9,185 bases of DNA. Source: Halobacteriales archaeon QS_9_70_65 (GTDB taxonomy: Archaea; Halobacteriota; Halobacteria; Halobacteriales; Haloarculaceae). Both the position numbers and the translations under genes were made by a program. The notes below the pieces were generated by a model. The model was not told the DNA's origin. It saw nothing but the letters and a program-made list of their open reading frames with translations, and did no database searches. Positions 1 through 4,484 of this stretch are shown piece by piece. Location of the stretch: the NCBI GenBank assembly GCA_003023535.1, contig PXSC01000054.1, positions 1 through 9,185 of the forward strand, given 5' to 3'. Numbering within the stretch: the first letter of the stretch is position 1; every line of letters starts with the position of its first letter.

Positions 1-93
1 CGCCTCGCTGACGTGGTCGGTGAGCGGCTCCGTGTAGCGGGCGTAGCGGCCGTCCAGCGGCGAGACGGCGTCGAGGGGGCTCCGGTCGGTCAT
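1..93 (-). CDS. purB: Adenylosuccinate lyase PurB, N-terminal 31 codons (runs off the left edge)
   Basis: Read on the minus strand from ATG at 93-91, the frame is open to the window edge and begins MTDRSPLDAVSPLDGRY, followed by TEPLTDHVSEA. The segment SPLDGRY, with the T-x-P-L stretch after it, is the typical amino terminus of adenylosuccinate lyase (fumarase/aspartase superfamily). By family knowledge the enzyme cleaves SAICAR to AICAR plus fumarate, and adenylosuccinate to AMP plus fumarate, in the cytoplasm. The catalytic regions lie outside the window, so only the start can be judged. It is divergent from purNH, which uses the AICAR that PurB makes, so the pairing makes metabolic sense. 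An AT-rich patch 25-31 bp upstream of the ATG suggests a leaderless transcript. Confidence rests on the short N-terminal motif and the neighbour. Confidence 0.85.
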   Translation of the reverse strand, partial: MTDRSPLDAVSPLDGRYARYTEPLTDHVSEA

Positions 94-116
94 GTGGGGC
101 CGTCGTCCGCCGCCGG

Positions 117-124
117 CGAAAAGC
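117..124 (-). promoter_or_regulatory. Probable TATA-like element for purB
   Basis: On the minus strand the sequence GCTTTTCG (124-117) lies about 24-31 bp before the purB ATG at 93. This is the spacing expected for a haloarchaeal TATA box feeding a leaderless transcript. The purNH promoter has a similar CCTTTTG patch at the same distance. It is inferred from position and AT content only. Confidence 0.4.
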
Positions 125-126
125 GT

Positions 127-295
127 GTCGAAGGGGAAGAGTGGCTCCCGGTAGCGGGCGTCTCGGCGATTACGCCCCCCCGAGCACCGCCGGCAGGGGT
201 ACGTCGGCGACCTGGCGGTCCACGACGCCGATGCCGCTGGAACGCTGGCGCGGTCGTTCCCGCGCCGGGAGACGTTCCTCCCCGAGCAGTTCTGA
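127..295 (+). pseudogene. Remnant of an Eis-like GNAT acetyltransferase (frameshifted, middle deleted)
   Basis: In one plus frame the segment from about 136 reads EEWLPVAGVSAITPP. If one C is removed from the C7 run at 175-181, it continues EHRRQGYV, giving a GNAT acetyl-CoA-binding motif A (PPEHRRQGY) of the type seen in Eis-family enzymes. Straight after this comes GDLAVHDADAAGTLARSFP and then RRETFLPEQF before a TGA at 293-295. That resembles the carboxy terminus of Eis-like proteins, which end in a phenylalanine after a short final helix. An intact Eis-type protein is about 400 residues and here at most about 55 codons remain, so some 250-300 internal residues would be missing as well as the start. 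The segment is not a working gene. The family assignment is from memory of the motifs and is tentative; that it is a broken coding fragment is somewhat safer. Confidence 0.4.
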
Positions 296-490
296 GGGTC
301 GTCGTGGCCGTCGCTTCGGACGGTCCAGCGGGCGCTGTCACCAGTTCGAGACTCCCGCCGGTAGCGGCCGGTCGACCGACATCGAGCGGGACGGTCGAGG
401 CGGTGTTCTCGGCGCCCGTGAACGCGACGTTCGATGTGGTGCTCCCGCCTTCCGACCCGGCCGAACACCCTGGACGCCCCGGACCGCAAC
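296..490. other. Intergenic stretch between the remnant and the purNH promoter; no recognisable gene
   Basis: About 195 bp with no start-to-stop gene on either strand. One plus frame has good G/C third positions around 390-460 (SGTVEAVFSAPVNATFDVV). The opposite strand is also open there, so I cannot tell which, if either, was once coding. It may be further debris of a lost gene. No repeats or hairpins stood out. Confidence 0.4.
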
Positions 491-500
491 TCCTTTTGTC
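491..500 (+). promoter_or_regulatory. Probable TATA-like element for purNH
   Basis: TCCTTTTGTC lies 22-31 bp before the ATG at 522, the expected distance for a leaderless haloarchaeal transcript. There is no Shine-Dalgarno-like sequence before the ATG. The call rests on position and base composition. Confidence 0.4.
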
Positions 501-521
501 GCGGCGGAGCCCATCACGATC

Positions 522-2093
522 ATGAGAATTGCCGGTATGGCCTCGAACCACGGCCGGAACCTGCTCCACCTGGCCGACACGGAGCCGGGCGGTGCCGAGC
601 TGGCCGTCGTGCTCACGAACGAGGAGGGCGCGCCGGTGTCGGAGGGCGCCGCCGAGCGCGGAATCCCGACCGAGGTGGTCGTCAGAGACGACGCGGAGTC
701 GCGGGCCGACCACGAGCGCCGCGTTCTCCGGCGGCTGGAGGGGTACGACGTCGATCTGGTGTGTCTGGACGGCTACATGCGCATCCTCACCGAAACGTTC
801 CTCGAGGCGGCGCCGACGACGCTGAACGTCCACCCGGCGCTGCTACCGTCGTTCCCGGGGTTGGACGCCCACGAGCGGACGCTGGAGGCCGGCGTCGCCG
901 TCAGCGGCTGTACCGTCCACGTCGTCGACGAGACGATCGACGGCGGCCCTATCGTCACCCAGGAGCCGGTGCCGGTGTACGACGGCGACGACGTCGCCGA
1001 CCTGAAGGAGCGGGTGCTGTACGACGCGGAGTTCACCGCCTACCCGCGGGCGGTGCGGTGGTTCGCGGAGGACCGCGTGACCGTCGCCGACGGCGAGGTG
1101 TCGGTCGACGGCGACGAGGACGGCCGGTTTCCCGCCCGCCGGCTGGCCAGCGCCGACCGCGACCGCGAGCTGCGGTACGGCGAGAACCCCCATCAGGCGG
1201 CCGCCGTCTACACTGACGACGGCGACGACCTCGCGGGCGTCGTCGGCGCCGACCAGCTGAACGACGGTGCGAAGGCGCTGTCGTACAACAACTACAACGA
1301 CGCCGACGGGGCGCTGCGGCTCGTCCGGGAGTTCGACGCGCCGGCGGCGGCGGTCATCAAACACACCAACCCGGCCGGCTGTGCGGTCGCCGACGACCTC
1401 GCGACGGCGTACGACGACGCGCTGTCGACGGACCCGATGAGCGCCTTCGGCGGCATCGTCGCGCTGAACCGGGTCTGCGACGCCGCGACCGCCGAGGCGA
1501 TCACCGACTCCTTCAAGGAGGTCGTCGTCGCGCCCGGCTACACCGACGCCGCCCTGGACGTCCTCCGCGGCGAGGAGAACCTCCGCGTGCTGGACGTCGG
1601 CGACCTCGGAGAGCCGTCGGCGTCGCCCGTCGAGACCGACCTCGTCGGCGGCCGGCTGGTCCAAGAGCGGGACCGCCAGTCGCTGACCGCCGACGACCTC
1701 GACGTCGTCACCGACCGCGAGCCGACCGACGAGCAGGTCGAGACCATGCTGTTCGCCTGGCGGACGATCAAACACGTCAAGTCCAACGCCATCCTCTTCG
1801 CCGACGGCACGGAGACGGTCGGCGTCGGGATGGGTCAGGTCTCCCGCGTCGACGCCGTCCGGCTGGCGGCGATGAAAGCCGACGAGCACGCCGAGGGCAA
1901 GGACGCCGACGGCGCCGTCATGGCCTCGGATGCGTTCTTCCCGTTCCCCGACGGCGTCGAGGCCGCGGCCGACGCCGGCGTCGAGGCCGTCGTCCAGCCC
2001 GGCGGGTCCGTCAACGACGAGGACGTCATCGAGGCCGCGAACGACCGCGACATGGCGATGGCGTTCACCGGTCAGCGCGCGTTCAAGCACTAG
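522..2093 (+). CDS. purNH: PurN-PurH(AICARFT) fusion: GAR transformylase and AICAR transformylase
   Basis: The product is a 523-residue cytoplasmic enzyme of purine synthesis. Residues 1-185 are a PurN-type formyltransferase: [14 protein letters not shown] at the start, catalytic N102 and H104 in [14 protein letters not shown], and D140 in TIDGGPIV. Residues 207-523 are the AICAR transformylase half of PurH: RYGENPHQ (218-225), [14 protein letters not shown] (251-264), catalytic K280-H281 in [14 protein letters not shown] (307-311), [12 protein letters not shown] (469-480), QPGGSVND (492-499) and the C-terminal FTGQR. The MGS-like IMP cyclohydrolase domain of bacterial PurH is absent and PurN sits in its place; this is a known haloarchaeal arrangement. 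The frame is open well upstream (from 141), but ATG 522 fits the PurN amino terminus and the promoter spacing. The gene is divergent from purB. The catalytic residues are all present, so I expect a working enzyme for both formyl transfers. Confidence 0.95.
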   Translation: MRIAGMASNHGRNLLHLADTEPGGAELAVVLTNEEGAPVSEGAAERGIPTEVVVRDDAESRADHERRVLRRLEGYDVDLVCLDGYMRILTETFLEAAPTTLNVHPALLPSFPGLDAHERTLEAGVAVSGCTVHVVDETIDGGPIVTQEPVPVYDGDDVADLKERVLYDAEFTAYPRAVRWFAEDRVTVADGEVSVDGDEDGRFPARRLASADRDRELRYGENPHQAAAVYTDDGDDLAGVVGADQLNDGAKALSYNNYNDADGALRLVREFDAPAAAVIKHTNPAGCAVADDLATAYDDALSTDPMSAFGGIVALNRVCDAATAEAITDSFKEVVVAPGYTDAALDVLRGEENLRVLDVGDLGEPSASPVETDLVGGRLVQERDRQSLTADDLDVVTDREPTDEQVETMLFAWRTIKHVKSNAILFADGTETVGVGMGQVSRVDAVRLAAMKADEHAEGKDADGAVMASDAFFPFPDGVEAAADAGVEAVVQPGGSVNDEDVIEAANDRDMAMAFTGQRAFKH

Positions 2094-2096
2094 AAG

Positions 2097-2145
2097 CCCA
2101 CTTTTTACACGGGCCGGCCTGCGGCCGGCCCGGCAAAAACGTGGG
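2097..2145 (+). terminator. T-tract plus long hairpin directly after purNH
   Basis: Five T (2102-2106) begin 9 bp after the purNH stop, a plausible archaeal oligo-T termination signal. The T-tract is also one arm of an imperfect 20-bp hairpin: CCCAC plus TTTTT (2097-2106) pairs with AAAAA, a bulged C, and GTGGG (2135-2145). It encloses a perfect 10-bp stem (2110-2119 with 2123-2132, loop TGC). The hairpin is also the first module of the repeat described separately, so termination may be a secondary use. Confidence 0.5.
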
Positions 2146-2197
2146 GAAAATATGCGCGACTCGCTCCTGTCGCGGGCCTGGCGGCCCGCGGTAGTCG
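2097..2197. repeat. Modular hairpin repeat, copy 1
   Basis: In order: a T-tract; a perfect 10-bp stem with a 3-nt loop (2110-2132); a conserved core starting CGGCAAAAACGTGGGG (2131-2174); a perfect 8-bp stem CGCGGGCC/GGCCCGCG with loop TGGC (2171-2190); and a conserved tail CGCGGTAGTCG (2187-2197). The 44-bp core matches copy 2, 248 bp further on, at 39 of 44 positions by direct comparison, and the 11-bp tail is identical in both. The stem between core and tail has a different sequence and loop length in the two copies. It has no coding potential and no transposase. It resembles the short A-rich hairpin repeats scattered in haloarchaeal genomes, but I cannot name a family. Confidence 0.7.
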
Positions 2198-2198
2198 T

Positions 2199-2250
2199 GG
2201 TCGCGACGAGGACGATGTCGTTCACCGGCTGGCGGTCGTCTGAGCACTGA
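2199..2250 (+). repeat. Degenerate second copy of the purNH 3' end
   Basis: This segment matches the last 51 bases of purNH (2043-2093) at about 36 of 52 aligned positions with one inserted base. Both contain CGATG, CGTTCACCGG, GCG and GCACT, followed in the same frame by a stop codon. Translated, the purNH end is [15 protein letters not shown] and the copy is MSFTGWRSSEH-stop. The two lie 157 bp apart, one on each side of hairpin-repeat copy 1. The copy has no gene in front of it and is presumably a decayed duplicate left by insertion or tandem duplication. See the finding on this repeat. Confidence 0.55.
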
Positions 2251-2288
2251 CGGCACGACGGCGGCGGGTCGAGCCGCCACCGCGGGCG

Positions 2289-2454
2289 TTTTATCGGCGG
2301 CGGCCGTCGGCCGCCGCCCGCGGTCATCAGATTCCGTTGGAATCTGATAGGCAATCAGACCGCTCCGCGGTCTGATGACGGCAAAAACGTGGGGGAAATA
2401 CGCGCGCCTCTCTCCAGTCGCGTGTCCTCGCTCGGCTCGGACACGCGGTAGTCG
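2289..2454. repeat. Modular hairpin repeat, copy 2, with three leading hairpins
   Basis: In order: a T-tract (TTTTA, 2289-2293) and three perfect hairpins that each have a 10-bp stem and a 3-nt loop, at 2296-2318 (GGCGGCGGCC, loop GTC), 2326-2348 (ATCAGATTCC, loop GTT) and 2354-2376 (ATCAGACCGC, loop TCC). Then come the core (2379-2422), a 9-bp stem CGCGTGTCC/GGACACGCG with an 11-nt loop (2419-2447) and the tail CGCGGTAGTCG (2444-2454). Copy 1 has only one leading hairpin, of the same 10+3 geometry but different sequence. GCGTTTT (2286-2292) can pair imperfectly with the A-rich core start, which would close the three hairpins into a multi-branched structure. Confidence 0.7.
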
Positions 2455-2512
2455 GTCGGCGCGACGACGACTCGACGGCTCCGCGGTCTCGTCGCCGGGT
2501 GCGTTCGCCGTC

Positions 2513-2521
2513 AGTTACAAG
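2513..2521 (+). promoter_or_regulatory. Probable TATA-like element for vapBC
   Basis: AGTTACAAG lies 25-33 bp before the vapB ATG at 2546, the leaderless spacing used elsewhere in the window. It lies between the end of hairpin repeat copy 2 and the palindrome at the vapB start. The call is positional only. Confidence 0.4.
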
Positions 2522-2528
2522 ACTCCTG

Positions 2529-2546
2529 TGTACGTTTACACGTACA
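2529..2546. promoter_or_regulatory. Perfect palindrome at the vapB start, candidate VapBC operator
   Basis: TGTACGT (2529-2535) and ACGTACA (2540-2546) are exact reverse complements separated by TTAC, and the last A is the first base of the vapB ATG. VapB antitoxins, alone or with VapC, commonly repress their own promoters by binding palindromes near the transcription start. A 7-bp perfect dyad between the TATA patch and the start codon fits that role. Binding itself is inferred. Confidence 0.6.
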
Positions 2547-2791
2547 TGGGGTCGAAGACGATAACCGTCACCGAGGAAGCGTACGAACGGCTGAAGGCGC
2601 ACAAACGCGAGGGAGAGAGCTTCACCGACACGCTCCTTCGGTTGGCCGGCGAGCGGAACGGGCGGTGGGACGGATACGGCTCGTTGCGCGACGTCGACGG
2701 ATTCCGCGAGGCCGTCGAGGAAGGCGGGGAGACGTTCGACGAGGACGCGACCGACCGACACCGACGAATCTTCGGGACCGACGACGGATGA
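2546..2791 (+). CDS. vapB: VapB-family antitoxin
   Basis: An 81-residue acidic protein beginning MGSKTITVTEEAYERLKAHK and continuing REGESFTDTLLRL. The pattern K-T-I-x-V-x-E-E-A-Y-E-R-L, followed by G-E-S-F-x-D, is the hallmark of the archaeal VapB antitoxin family (VAPB_antitox, formerly DUF217/UPF0330). In that family the N-terminal half binds DNA and the C-terminal part wraps the toxin. The C-terminal half here (about residues 45-81) is rich in Glu and Asp, as expected for a toxin-binding tail. The frame is open upstream into the hairpin repeat, but only ATG 2546 gives the family's amino terminus. Its stop overlaps the vapC start (ATGA), so the two are translationally coupled. Regulation is probably autorepression through the palindrome at 2529-2546. 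Confidence 0.9.
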   Translation: MGSKTITVTEEAYERLKAHKREGESFTDTLLRLAGERNGRWDGYGSLRDVDGFREAVEEGGETFDEDATDRHRRIFGTDDG

Positions 2792-3183
2792 AGGCCGTCG
2801 ACGCCACCTTCCTCGTCGACTACCTGACGGAAGACGACGAGGGGCCGGTGGCCGAGTTCCTCGAGACCACCGAGAACGAGCCGCTGTACGCTCCGACGCT
2901 CGTGTTGAACGAGGTGTACCGCGGCGCGGTGTTCGCCGACGGTGCCGAGACGGTCGACGACCTGTCCCCACGGCTCGAGTGGCTCGAACGACTTCCGTTC
3001 ACCGACGCGAGCGCGAGGGAGGCCGTTGCCGTCGAACGGGAGCTGAAAGCCGACGGCGAGCCGATAAACCGTCTCGACGTGCTCATCGCCGGTGTCGTCC
3101 GGGAGGTCGGCGCCGAACTCGTCACTCGCGACGAGCACTTCCGTGCGGTCGACGGTCTCGAGATGGTGGAGTACGCCGAATGA
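2788..3183 (+). CDS. vapC: VapC-type PIN-domain toxin (putative ribonuclease)
   Basis: A 131-residue PIN-domain protein. The acidic metal-binding residues are all in place: D5 in MKAVDATFLVDYL, E42 in LVLNEVYRG, D97 in INRLDVLIAG and D115 in LVTRDEHF. VapC toxins are Mg- or Mn-dependent endoribonucleases that cut tRNA or rRNA and are held inactive by VapB. The RNA target cannot be read from the sequence. The ATG lies within the vapB stop (2788-2791, ATGA), a standard toxin-antitoxin arrangement. Length and motif spacing are normal, so the toxin looks intact. Its 3' end runs to within 10 bp of the dead DUF433 gene on the opposite strand, which suggests that one module inserted next to, or partly over, another. 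Confidence 0.92.
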   Translation: MKAVDATFLVDYLTEDDEGPVAEFLETTENEPLYAPTLVLNEVYRGAVFADGAETVDDLSPRLEWLERLPFTDASAREAVAVERELKADGEPINRLDVLIAGVVREVGAELVTRDEHFRAVDGLEMVEYAE

Positions 3184-3196
3184 CCAACCACGTCAT
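3182..3196 (-). pseudogene. Possible start of a lost toxin gene paired with the DUF433 antitoxin
   Basis: The DUF433 stop (TGA, 3195-3193) overlaps an ATG (3196-3194) as ATGA, the usual junction of an antitoxin-toxin pair. The frame reads MTWLV and then runs into the antisense of the vapC end. DUF433 genes are commonly followed by a PIN-like DUF5615 toxin. Only five codons would survive here, so this is a suggestion from context rather than an identification. Confidence 0.25.
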
Positions 3197-3474
3197 CCGG
3201 TGACCGTGTCCGGCGGGTCGATGGCCGCCTCCCGTGCGGCTCGCATCGCCTCGCGGTGTCGCTCACGAACCGCCGCCATCTCGTCCGGATTGGCGTAGTA
3301 GTACGTGAACACGCGGTGGACGTCAGCCCTCGACAGGTCGAGCTGGTCGGCAACTTCGCCGACCGGCGTTCCGCCGTCGATGGCCAGCTCGGCGATCTAC
3401 CTGACGGACACCCGACGTCCTTTGAGGCGAGAGTTGCCGCCCATCGCGTTGTCGGTGCTGATGACGCCGTCCAT
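3193..3474 (-). pseudogene. DUF433 antitoxin-like gene broken by an amber codon
   Basis: From ATG at 3474-3472 the frame runs 94 codons to TGA at 3195-3193 with a single internal TAG at codon 26 (3399-3397). Before it the product reads VISTDNAMGGNSRLKGRRVSVR, and after it IAELAIDGGTPVGEVADQL, then DLSRADVHRVFTYYYANPDEM. This matches DUF433 (PF04255): the G-x-x-R-x-x-G-x-R-x-S-V strand, then I-A-E-L, then a helix-turn-helix-like segment ending L-x-Y-Y-Y-x-N-x-x-E. DUF433 proteins are antitoxin-like partners of DUF5615 PIN-fold toxins. A single C-to-T change (CAG to TAG) would explain the stop. A good TATA box stands upstream, so inactivation may be recent, or the base may be a sequencing error. 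The rest of the domain is well preserved. Confidence 0.75.
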
Positions 3475-3493
3475 CGACCGATTGTTATCCGTT

Positions 3494-3501
3494 ATTATAA
3501 T
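3494..3501 (-). promoter_or_regulatory. Palindromic TATA box upstream of the DUF433 gene
   Basis: ATTATAAT is the most AT-rich octamer in this GC-rich region and lies 20-27 bp before the DUF433 ATG at 3474, ideal for a leaderless minus-strand transcript. Being a palindrome, it could also fire to the right. The next plus-strand gene starts about 105 bp away and has its own nearer candidate patch (GTTATC, about 3580-3585). Confidence 0.55.
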
Positions 3502-3605
3502 GACCCTTCAGCCGTCGGACCATCTTCCTTGCCTGACCACCACGGCCCCCTTCACCGGGGGTGACCGTTCATCACCGTTATCACCCTCTCGCGAGCAGTT
3601 GTCCC

Positions 3606-4211
3606 GTGCTGTTCCCCGAGACGATAACGACTGACCGACTCCGGCTAAAGCGGCTCTGTCACGAGACGGTCGACGTTTTCGAGTACCACGCCCTGTGTTC
3701 CCGGCAGGAACCGGCCATCGAGGAGGTGACCGAGTACCTCCCGTGGGAGCCCCACGAGACGGTGAAGGAAACCCACGACTACATCGACGAATTCGAATCG
3801 GAATGGGAGGCGGGCACGCGCGCCGAGTACGTCATCCGACCCAAGGAGGGCGCGCCGGGTGCGGGCGAAACCGTCGGCGCGGGCGGCCTGCTCGTCGACT
3901 GGGAGACCCGAACCGGCCGACCGGCAATCTGGCTCCGGAAGGCGTTCTGGGGGAACGGATACGCCGGCGAGCGGGCCGAGGCGATGCTAAAGTTGGCCTT
4001 CGACCGGCTCGGCCTGGAACTCGTCGCGGTGCCCGTCGAGGACGGCAACGACAGGTCCAGACGGGCCGTCGAAACGTACGTCGAGGCCTACGGCGGCGAC
4101 TACGACGGTCTCGTCCGCAACGCGACGGTCCGGCCTGACGGTCGCATCATCGACCACCACCGCTACACCGTCACGGAAGCGCAGTACCGCGAGGCAGTGG
4201 GCGGCGCGTAA
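3606..4211 (+). CDS. GNAT-family N-acetyltransferase, RimJ/RimL type
   Basis: With the GTG at 3606 the product has 201 residues and starts (M)LFPETITTDRLRLKRL, the usual beginning of Acetyltransf_3-type (RimJ/RimL-like) acetyltransferases: a short strand E-T-x-R-L-x-L-R. The acetyl-CoA-binding motif is WLRKAFWGNGYAGERAEAM (109-127), and the following helix and strand (LAFDRLGLELVAVPV) are also typical. The C-terminal part has the N-x-x-S-R-R-A-V-E motif (148-156). By family, it moves an acetyl group from acetyl-CoA to an amine such as a protein N-terminus or small molecule; the substrate cannot be told. An upstream in-frame GTG at 3561 would add 15 residues not typical of the family, and an AT-rich patch about 21-26 bp before 3606 favours the shorter form. 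It is followed 74 bp later by the small 49-residue gene. Confidence 0.82.
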   Translation: MLFPETITTDRLRLKRLCHETVDVFEYHALCSRQEPAIEEVTEYLPWEPHETVKETHDYIDEFESEWEAGTRAEYVIRPKEGAPGAGETVGAGGLLVDWETRTGRPAIWLRKAFWGNGYAGERAEAMLKLAFDRLGLELVAVPVEDGNDRSRRAVETYVEAYGGDYDGLVRNATVRPDGRIIDHHRYTVTEAQYREAVGGA

Positions 4212-4285
4212 CCGGCCACGGACCGGTCGACGCAGGACGCAGGGAAGACGAGTGACCTTTGAGGCTTCCCCTCGACTTCTCGAGT

Positions 4286-4435
4286 ATGTCCGAACTCGAC
4301 GACGCAGTCGAGGAGTTTCTTGAGCGGGCCGACACCGCCTACGAGGAGTACGATCACGGCTACGCCGACGCCGACGCGACGCTGCGGCGGCTGGAGCGGC
4401 ACCTCAAGCGGCTGCGGGACGCCGTCGAGGAGTGA
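4286..4435 (+). CDS. Small acidic helical protein, 49 residues, function unknown
   Basis: A short frame from ATG 4286 to TGA 4433-4435 encodes MSELDDAVEEFLERADTAY, then EEYDHGYADADATLRRL, ERHLKRL and RDAVEE. It has strong G/C third positions and a very acidic composition, with a heptad-like spacing of Leu and Ala that predicts one or two amphipathic helices and perhaps a helical hairpin or dimer. There is no signal peptide, membrane segment or cysteine motif. It has its own upstream gap (74 bp) with a weak CTTTGA patch at about 4255-4260 (-26 to -31), so it is probably separately transcribed. It ends 49 bp before the aminotransferase. I recognise it only as the kind of small helical protein common in haloarchaea and assign no function. 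Confidence 0.6.
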   Translation: MSELDDAVEEFLERADTAYEEYDHGYADADATLRRLERHLKRLRDAVEE

Positions 4436-4450
4436 CCGCGGGCATCCAGC

Positions 4451-4461
4451 AGAGTTAACCC
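4451..4461 (+). promoter_or_regulatory. Probable TATA-like element for the aminotransferase
   Basis: AGAGTTAACCC lies 24-34 bp before the ATG at 4485. It is the only AT-rich patch in the 49-bp gap after the small gene. Position suggests a leaderless transcript independent of the upstream gene. Confidence 0.4.
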
Positions 4462-4484
4462 GACCCGCGCCCGCCTGTGGGAAC

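Noticed and set aside
2083..2280. Transposase or insertion sequence in the purNH-vapB gap
   Set aside because: No frame in the gap shows transposase motifs (DDE, HUH or serine/tyrosine recombinase), so any mobility would have to be supplied from elsewhere.
843..2354. Long minus-strand open frame of 503 codons opposite purNH
   Set aside because: It is an antisense shadow produced by the G/C third-position bias of purNH. The product is a low-complexity Arg/Val/Gly/Asp mix with no motifs.
2131..2454. CRISPR array suggested by repeated units
   Set aside because: There are only two cores, 248 bp apart and 39/44 identical, with hairpins and not unique spacers between them, and no cas genes.
2499..2525. 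Possible third trace of the purNH 3' end after hairpin element copy 2
   Set aside because: Only GCGTTC, CCG, TCAG and part of a GTT-CAAG-ACT pattern line up, and only with several gaps. That is too weak at this base composition, and the vapB promoter occupies the same bases.
2375..2545. Upstream extension of the vapB frame to 2375
   Set aside because: The extension translates the hairpin repeat into a basic, Arg/Ser-rich sequence. The VapB family starts at the ATG at 2546, where promoter and palindrome also fit.
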